In this document: piece by piece, positions 57,326 to 64,000 of the stretch
Position numbering within the stretch: the first letter of the stretch is position 1
Layout of the letters: each line of letters begins with the position of its first letter
Assembly (NCBI GenBank): GCA_036346225.1
Contig: JARFIW010001750.1
Coordinates: 3,658,001-3,722,000 of the forward strand
Direction of reading: 5' to 3'
Length of the DNA: 64,000 nt
Origin: Platerodrilus igneus
Lineage: Eukaryota; Arthropoda; Insecta; Coleoptera; Lycidae
Program-made: the position numbers and the translations under genes
Notes under the pieces: model-generated
Told to the model about the DNA's origin: nothing
Database searches by the model: none
What the model saw: only the letters and a program-made list of their open reading frames with translations

Positions 57326-57327
57326 TA

Positions 57328-59189
57328 TATATATATATTTGTGCGTGTGTGTGTGTGTGTGTTTTGAAAAATCTTCCCTAAGGGTTTCTACATCCTCTTA
57401 GGAAGTTTCACTTTGATCGTTTATCATCTGGATGTGGTGTCATTCATGTTAGTCGAGGCAATCGTTCATTCGTTTATTGTTTTACCCACCCACCACCCAG
57501 CTTAGCTCTTCTTGGCACTATCCAGCTACACCGCAAATCTTCGAGGGAAGTTCCTTTAACTTTTAACCATTCAACACCTAGTTCTACCTTGGGTTTCTAT
57601 TTATTTTCCACAGGAATTTCCATATATACTTATAAGGATATCCCAGTTAAGTTCATTATGTGTAAAAAAAGGTTTCCCAGGATGCAAAGAGAAAAATCAT
57701 TATGCTATAGCTCACAACCAGGTGAAAATTAAGGGAGGCATAATATTTCTTAATGAACAACCTTGTTCACAGTGTAAATTCTTGTTAGATATAAAAAGAA
57801 TTTCATATGCCATAGAGAATGTTTTAAATGGAAACAAGTTGTAAAGGTTTGTAACATTTAGATTTAAATCAGATTTGTATATTTATAAGATTATCTATTA
57901 TGTTATCAGACCTTGCACTGAATTGGGGAATAATTATTCAACTTGTTAAAATAGGAATTTTCCCTGTCTGTTGTAACCGCTTGTAAAATTAACTCTAGGA
58001 TGCATAAGCTGGGCCTTTTAGGCCTGGTGTAATATTTGATTACTATCAGTTTGGCTTTAAATATTTGCAAATAAATTTAGCAGAATCCAGTAGCGATGAT
58101 AATGATAGTTGTGCATCTAATGCAAAAAATATCAACGACGGTAATAACCCACATTCAAATCCTATATCTATAAATTTGTGTACTTCTCTGAGCAGTATGG
58201 AATGAAAAATAGGACCACCGGCTAGAAATAAAAGCATATGACTGCTATGGCAAAATAAGCTTTATAGTTATTTGACTGAAGTTGTTATGCAAGAATAACA
58301 ATAAGAAATGCATGTATGTTTACAGCGCTAAATAAAAAAAGAGTATTGATGTTAACTATCGATAAAGTTTATACATTTCTTGTATTACTCGTTTATGCTG
58401 GAGTTGACAGAAGCTACTTGACAAACAAAAGAAAATACCAAAATGAAACAATGTTCAATGTTCCCTTCAAATATTAATCATACGAACAAAATGGCTTGTG
58501 TTATTTGCAAAAAAAATATTTGTAACAAACACGGTGTAAAAAATGTGCACTACTTGTTATTGTAATCAATAAACAATTTTTGTCTATGATAATAATTATT
58601 ATTGTGTTTTATTTTACCAAGGCCAAACGTGTTTTTTAAATGTAACTTTATTTCAATAAACTTTGTTGGTAACATTTTATAATGTACCAATGAAGCCTGT
58701 TTTATATGAATGTAGATATGCATCCTAGGATAAAGCTGTTTAATAACCAATGATCTTCCTAATCTGATTTATGTAACAAAATTTACTATGACGAAATTCC
58801 TTTTATTATTTTTTATTTAAAATGTCCTACTATCTTATTAGCATGTTATGCCACAGGAAACCAAATATTCATTGCTGTAATGACAAATACATATAATAAT
58901 TTTATTCAATGAGCAGGGCTTTTGTTCTACAGTTAACCTTGAAATATGAAAGATTCTAATATAATCTTGTATTTGTAGTTCTAACAGTACACCAATTGTA
59001 TTACTTATAGTGGCCTTGAATCAAGAAATTTATAGCACAATAAAAGCTTATATAAATGTGGATCATGTAAATCAGCACCCTGATCCATGTAGAGTAGGTT
59101 ACCTTGATAAAACCTGAACTTATGGCAAATGTAATCAAGTTTTTTAGAATTTTTCTGTACCACATACAGCTCCCAGAAGCAAACATGAG
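57328..59189. other. Intron of BIRC6, no recognised gene
   Basis: A (TA)n/(GTGT)n tract at 57326-57362 follows transposon 3. A plus-strand Ser/Asp/Asn-rich open segment at 58070-58206 (ESSSDDNDSCASNAKNINDG) has no known match and is too short to call. The rest is AT-rich. Confidence 0.5.
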
Positions 59190-59499
59190 CCCTGGAAAAT
59201 ATGCGAACTAAAACGCGTCATCAACATATGTAGCAAATCAGAGAACCAGTCAAGTTGAATGTACATTGCGAGAGAGATGTTAGAGTTATCGGTGAATTAG
59301 TGTATAAGTTTATTGAAATAGTACAGAATTGAGAAAATATAAACACGTCTAGCTGTACTGAAGATTTATGAAGCAGCTGTAAAACAACTAACAAACAAAA
59401 GTTAAATCTATTTGTAGGTGAATGAACACTTGATATTAAAGCTTATAATCATGCATCGCCCTACTCTTCAATAACATGCAGCGCGCACAAACTTCAACA
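59190..59499 (-). repeat. Copia D putative 3' LTR (inner boundary clear, outer boundary not)
   Basis: On the minus strand TGTTGAAGTTTGTGCGCGC begins right after a purine-rich GAGTGGGAG, the layout of polypurine tract and LTR. AATAAA is present near 59310. No second LTR exists in the window because the element is cut at its 5' end, so the outer edge is a guess. Confidence 0.6.
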
Positions 59500-59518
59500 C
59501 TCCCACTCGTGACGAATG

Positions 59519-60561
59519 CTAGTTTACATTTAAACTGTTTCTGTTTTGTACAAACTTATCACGCTTTAGTGCTTTTGTAAATATATCTGCTATTTGATTT
59601 TTACTTGCAATGTGAATGACTACAATTTTTCCTTCTTGTATAGCTTGTGTGAAATGATATTTAACATCTATATGTTTAATGCGACGATGGACAATTGTAT
59701 TTGCAACTAAATTTTTTTGCTGCTTCGTTATCACAGTAAAGAACAGTTGCACTTTTCTGAGGAACATTTAGGTTCTCCAATAATCCACGACACCAAACCA
59801 CTTCTTTTGTAGCATCATGCGCAACTATGTAGACGTTGCCACTACAGTTTGTTTTCGACAACCACATTACCGGTCCGTCGTTTAATAACAACCCGTTCCC
59901 ACAAATTGATTTTCTAGTATGTGTGCATGTTGCAAAATCAGCATCTGAGTATGCGATCAGTCTGTTAGGATACTCACTGTTTCCATTGTAGGTAATACAG
60001 AGTTTCATTGTTGCTTTTAAATAACATAGGACTCGCTTTGCAGCTTTCCACTAAAGGATTTTCTAAAAATTGACTTAGATTACTTACTGCATGCGTAATA
60101 TCTGGACGCGCTTCGACAGACAGATACATCAGACTGCCAATAAGTTGGCGGTAAGGCATATCTTTTGATTTCAGGTTACTGTCAGCATCAATAGTTTGGT
60201 TTGATTCAAGTCCCGTTTGAACTTCGATTGGTGTGCTTATAGGATTACATGCTTCCATTCAAAACTTCTTTAGAACATTTCGAATATAAGACAATTGATG
60301 TAGTTTAATATTCTTCGCTTTAAGATTGTGGTCTATTTCTAAACCAACGTAGTAACCACCGTTGGAACTAACAATCTCGAATTCTGTTTTTAACTTTACC
60401 AGAAGATTTTCTATTTCGGCAACTGCTTTACCAATGACCAATCCATCATCAACGTATAGTGCTAACAGCAACAGGCCATTACCTGTTGAATATATGCATG
60501 GGTCGTAGTTTGACGAACTGAATCCAAATAACTTCAGAACTCCATCAGACTTTTTATTCAA
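59519..60561 (-). pseudogene. pol: Copia D reverse transcriptase C-terminal part and RNase H
   Basis: RT: CIYSTGNGLLLLALYVDDGL (catalytic YVDD), GGYYVGLEIDHNLKAKNIKL, YRQLIGSLMYLSVEARPDIT, with shifted frames at 60258 and ~60040. Upstream, to ~60600, the KCLYALKQALY block is visible in another frame. RNase H: RLIAYSDADFATCTHTRKSI, VMWLSKTNCSGNVYIVAHDA, then VLYCDNEAAKKF and IKHIDVKYHFTQAIQEGKIV, ADIFTKALKRDKF. Ends at TAA 59519. Confidence 0.9.
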
Positions 60562-61289
60562 CTAGTATAGTGCTTGCTTTAAAGCATAAAGACATTTCTG
60601 AAATTTACAAACACGGCCAACTATTGTCATTAAAGCACTTAGGTTGTACCATGTATATAACTTCTTCAAGATCTGCAAATAAAAATGCGGTTTTAACGTC
60701 AAATTGACGTATTGCGAAGTCATTTGCTACTGCAACAGATAATAGTAAACGGATGGAGTCAAACCTTGTAGTCTATACCTGCCTTTTGCCACTAACCGTG
60801 CCTTGTATCGATCGATTGTTCCATCGGATTTTGCCTTCCTTTATATGAAATGTTCATCTATTTTTGATAGCAATATGCCCTTTTGATAAGTCTACTAATT
60901 CCCAAGTCTTATTCTTTTCTAAAGACTTCATTTCTTCTTGCATGGCTGCCTCCCACTAATGAGCACTGAACATACATTTTGCTTCATCATACGTATTGGA
61001 AGTACATTCAACAACCAGGACGTGTGCCAATGCAATTATCTCTGAATGCTTAGTTTTACTACGGGTTCAACTAGCAATCGTATCCTTTTCCACGAATTCT
61101 GATTCTTCTAGACATTCCAAACTGACAGGAATTTCGACAGTTACGTCAAGCTTGTCATTCTGAAGTTCACTGTATGTTGATTTACAGCACCTACAAGTTT
61201 TGCTATAGATTTTGGATTAGATTCTACAATAACGATGTCGCGTGCAACAACCATTCGTTTTGTACCAGGTTCTCATAATCTGCAAGCCT
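60562..61289 (-). pseudogene. pol: Copia D RT N-terminal part, heavily broken
   Basis: Only short recognisable blocks remain (e.g. EMKSLEKNKTW-like near 60915, VCKF/KCLYALKQ near 60600). Stops occur in all frames. Confidence 0.6.
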
Positions 61290-61956
61290 TCATGCTTGAC
61301 TCATAACCAACAAGCACCATTTCACAGCATTTTTATCAAACTTTTTGCGATATTGGGCATTTATGTACATGTATGCTTTACTTTCAAATATTTTTAAGTG
61401 CGATACATCCGGTTTATTTCCGGTTGATATTTCTATAGAAGTTTTACCTTCAAGTCGTGCTAGCGGTATCCTGTTACGTATATGACCTGCAGTGCGTACG
61501 GCTTTGTGCCATAGCGACTGAGGTACGTTTGCTGCTGCTAACACAGAGCGTGCCATCTCTACAATTGTTCTATTTTGCCATTCAGCCGTAGCATTTTATG
61601 CTAGATAGTACGGTGTAGAGAACTCATGAACAATTTAATTTTGTACAAATTACTTTCTTCATATTCATCGACTTAAATTCCAATATGTTGACCGACCGTA
61701 ACCAGCACATTTTATGATGTGACGCCGATGTCAATGCCAATACTGTTTCAACCTTTTGAACAATTTCGGATTTGTGTTTTATTGGAAATATCATGACAAT
61801 CCAACTGTAATCATCCACAAACAGTGCAAATAATTTTGAACCATCCAAAACATCAACTGACATTGGACCACAAATGTCAAAATGAATCAATTCGCCTGGT
61901 GATTTTGCTCGGTGTTCAGATTCTCTAAATGGCTGTCGTGCCATTTTTCCAAACAT
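61290..61956 (-). pseudogene. pol: Copia D integrase core and C-terminal part
   Basis: Core start GELIHFDICGPMSVDVLDGS (first Asp), LFALFVDDYSWIVMIFPIKH. The second Asp region is lost in frameshifts around 61620. The C-terminal part ARSVLAAANVPQSLWHKAVR, HIRNRIPLARLEGKTSIEI and FESKAYMYINAQYRKKFD is Copia-typical. Confidence 0.88.
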
Positions 61957-63136
61957 GCAACTTTTGCAAAAGATTTTTTTATGTCTACCTTCTTGTCATT
62001 ATTAGACACTTTGATACCAGTTGCACTATCTCCAGTAACTATGTCGCAAATTGTGCGAAAATTTGTATGCCCATATCTTTCGTGCCAAGTGCTTATTGAA
62101 ACATTATATTTATCGGCAACGTTTGCTTCATGACATGCCTGCGCTTTCATGTTTATTCGATAAAGTCCACTTCCGTATCGAAACCCAGTAACAATTACGA
62201 CTCCATTCCTTATAAGTTTCAGGTCGTTTTTACCAAAACTTGCGTATGCACCATGATCAGCTGCTGAACCGATTGCAAATAAATTTTTACCAAGATTGGG
62301 TATCCAATAAGCATTGACTAATGTTTGGCAACGAGTTCTACCATAGACATAAAACTCGGCTATAATTTTACCTTTAATACGTGCGTAGACAACCTCGTTA
62401 TGTCCAATTATAACAGGAAACGAATTGTCATCGATTGGTACGAAGTCGCTAAAGAATTCGTGTCTCGGCGACATATGATTTGAGGCACCACTGTCGGCAT
62501 ACCACAACTCACCCATATTGAATTCTACTGCATATGATTTTGCCACCAGCAATTCATTATTTGATGTTGACATTCCCACTACTTTATTAGTTTTTAAGGA
62601 TTGCTGATATTTACTGCAGTCACGTTTGAATTGTCCCTTGACACCACAGAAATAGCACTTAAATTTCTTCTTCAAATTTCCGTTTTCATTTACTTTATTC
62701 TTATCGTGCACATTTTCGTGTACTAAAGCCACCGACACTTTGTCATTGAATGATGTTTCTGGCAGAGAGGTTGTAACTATCTCTTCTTTAAGCAATCGTG
62801 GCAACAAGTTTGCCATCATCTGTTCTTGGGCAGGTAAAGAATCCCAAGCAGACATTACGTGCCTATACGAAGCTGGCAAGCTGTGTAAAGTTTTGGTCAC
62901 AAATGCTATTTCTTCTTGTTTGTGCCGTATGTCAGTTTCCTTGCCATTGCTTCAATGTTTGAGAAATGTTGTGCAACGCTTGAACTTTCATCCATTCTGT
63001 ATTCATAAAACTGTTTGAGCAGGATATGAATACTTATGGCATTTTTCATTTCATACAAGGACAGTAAACGATTCCACATTTCATTCGATGATTTTAAATT
63101 CATCACTTTGCCACCTGATCTGGTTCCAGGGCACAT
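61887..63136 (-). pseudogene. gag: Copia D gag, protease and integrase zinc domain
   Basis: 63136-62906: EMWNRLLSLYEMKNAISIHI, the Copia gag core. A frameshift at ~62900 leads to a 337-codon frame: HSLPASYRHVMSAWDS; zinc knuckle CYFCGVKGQFKRDC, where Gln replaces the usual His; protease LWYADSGASNHMSPRHEFFS (Asp-Ser-Gly); integrase zinc domain STWHERYGHTNFRTI. The Cys pair of the HH-CC motif (CLEKW-type) is only partly preserved. Confidence 0.88.
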
Positions 63137-63159
63137 ATTACAGAATGCATTGAATTACA

Positions 63160-64000
63160 TGCACTATCAATTCCTGGATATGAAATAGTTTATTGTACTA
63201 ATAGCAGGCATACAGGAGTTACCATTTATGTGAGCAAATGTTATAAAATTATAAAATTTTAAAGTAAAGGATAATGTTAATAATGACTATGACTTTTGGT
63301 TTACTTCCATTCAGATGCAAATACATAGCAAAAATATTTTACTTGAGTGTGTATATAAATCTCCCAGTAGTTCATTTGGAAATTTTTTGGATTATTTTGA
63401 GTCATTATTGAATTCTGATACCTACTCGGTAAATGATGTGATTATACTAGGGGACATTAATATTAATTATAATAATAATCAAGATAGAGATACTAGAAAG
63501 TTAAAAAATATCATAAATACGGCTGGTTACACGCAGACAATTTCTCAACCTACCAGAATAGTAAAACAGTCAAAAACTTTAATTGATTTAATTGTAAAAA
63601 TTACTTTGAAATAAAACCAGTTACTAATCATAAATGACCTAAAATTACTGATCATGATATCATTGGAACATTTATTGCTAGTACTATAAGAAACTTAAAT
63701 AAGACAAAAACATACTCTGTAAGACATTGGTCGGATGTTAATATCTATAAGATTAAACAAAAATTGGCGACTTAAGATTGGCCGTATGAATCCGCTGATA
63801 TAGATATTATTTATCACAATTACAATAACAACATTACTAGTGTGATTGATCAAGTCGCGCCACAGCATGAGAAAATATTCTTAAATAAGAAAAATGAGTA
63901 GTTTGACAGTGAAATAAGAAAGGCAGAAAAAGCAAGAGATATTTCCTATAAAAGATTCACTTGAAATCAAACAAAAGAAAATTGGGATATGTATAAAATA
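63160..64000 (+). pseudogene. Non-LTR retrotransposon endonuclease, continuing beyond the window
   Basis: Plus-strand endonuclease in shifted frames: GVTIYVSKCYKII (~63210), LLECVYKSPSSSFGNFLDYF and VNDVIILGDININYNNN (63330-63475), SQPTRIVKQSKTLIDLI, ITDHDIIGTFIAS (~63640). After two frame changes the start of the linker to the RT follows. Resembles CR1/L2-type endonucleases, and is the same general group as 48058-51060 but on the opposite strand. Confidence 0.82.

Larger units (their letters stand above)
59499..63150 (-). mobile_element. Copia D: Ty1/Copia retrotransposon, 5'-truncated and decayed
   Basis: The order gag, protease, integrase, RT, RNase H is the Ty1/Copia order. All parts lie on the minus strand with many frameshifts and stops. 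The 5' end is lost inside gag near 63150, where a non-LTR sequence begins. Confidence 0.9.

Noticed and set aside
58070..58206. Ser/Asp/Asn-rich plus-strand open segment, exon-like
   Set aside because: Short, no family match, no clear donor; opposite to BIRC6.
1..64000. CRISPR arrays, bacterial operons, ribosome-binding sites
   Set aside because: Sequence is eukaryotic; the tandem repeats lack spacer-repeat alternation.

Overview
The window is animal nuclear DNA, almost certainly from an arthropod and most likely an insect. It is AT-rich and packed with Gypsy, Copia, Penelope-like, Jockey/CR1/RTE-type, mariner, pogo and tRNA-SINE sequences. The single host gene has introns as short as 44 bp next to introns of 11-22 kb. 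I cannot name the species from the sequence.

Host gene. Eight exons on the minus strand encode a continuous 1,161-codon part of the giant E2/E3 ubiquitin ligase BIRC6 (BRUCE). In transcription order they are 51564-51339, 40303-40081, 18365-17757, 17704-16201, 16120-15911, 11993-11781, 11736-11479 and 11424-11185. All splice phases agree and no exon has an internal stop. The 5' exons (BIR region) and 3' exons (UBC domain) lie outside the window, so nearly everything else here is BIRC6 intron filled with mobile elements.

Layout. 1-10003: Gypsy A (+), its LTRs about 99% identical, with a Jockey-like element (4123-5998, minus) and a tRNA-derived SINE (7072-7362, minus) nested in it. 11185-18365: six BIRC6 exons, with a long-TIR Tc1/mariner-like element in the 3.9-kb intron. 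18366-40080: a 21.7-kb intron holding Gypsy C (18619-34665, minus), which itself contains Gypsy B (19281-27918, plus) and a non-LTR fragment (about 28371-29149, minus), then a SINE, minisatellites, a Penelope-like element with an inverted terminal copy, and an endonuclease fragment close to a splice donor. 40304-51338: an 11-kb intron with a pogo/Tigger element split by a mariner, an RTE-like element and a CR1/L2-like element. 51565-64000: a foldback element split by a solo LTR related to Gypsy B, two abutting Tc1/mariner-like elements, a decayed Copia, and the start of another non-LTR element.

Most notable. The Pol reading frame of Gypsy C runs past the integrase C-terminal module straight into a macro domain of the TARG1/OARD1 (ADP-ribosyl-ester hydrolase) type. 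The frame is the same on both sides of the later non-LTR insertion that split it. A further ~59-codon open frame, itself split by Gypsy B, continues to the polypurine tract. A macro domain fused to a Metaviridae-type Pol is not a standard component. It may be a captured host gene that counters ADP-ribosylation. This copy is broken, and the function is inference.
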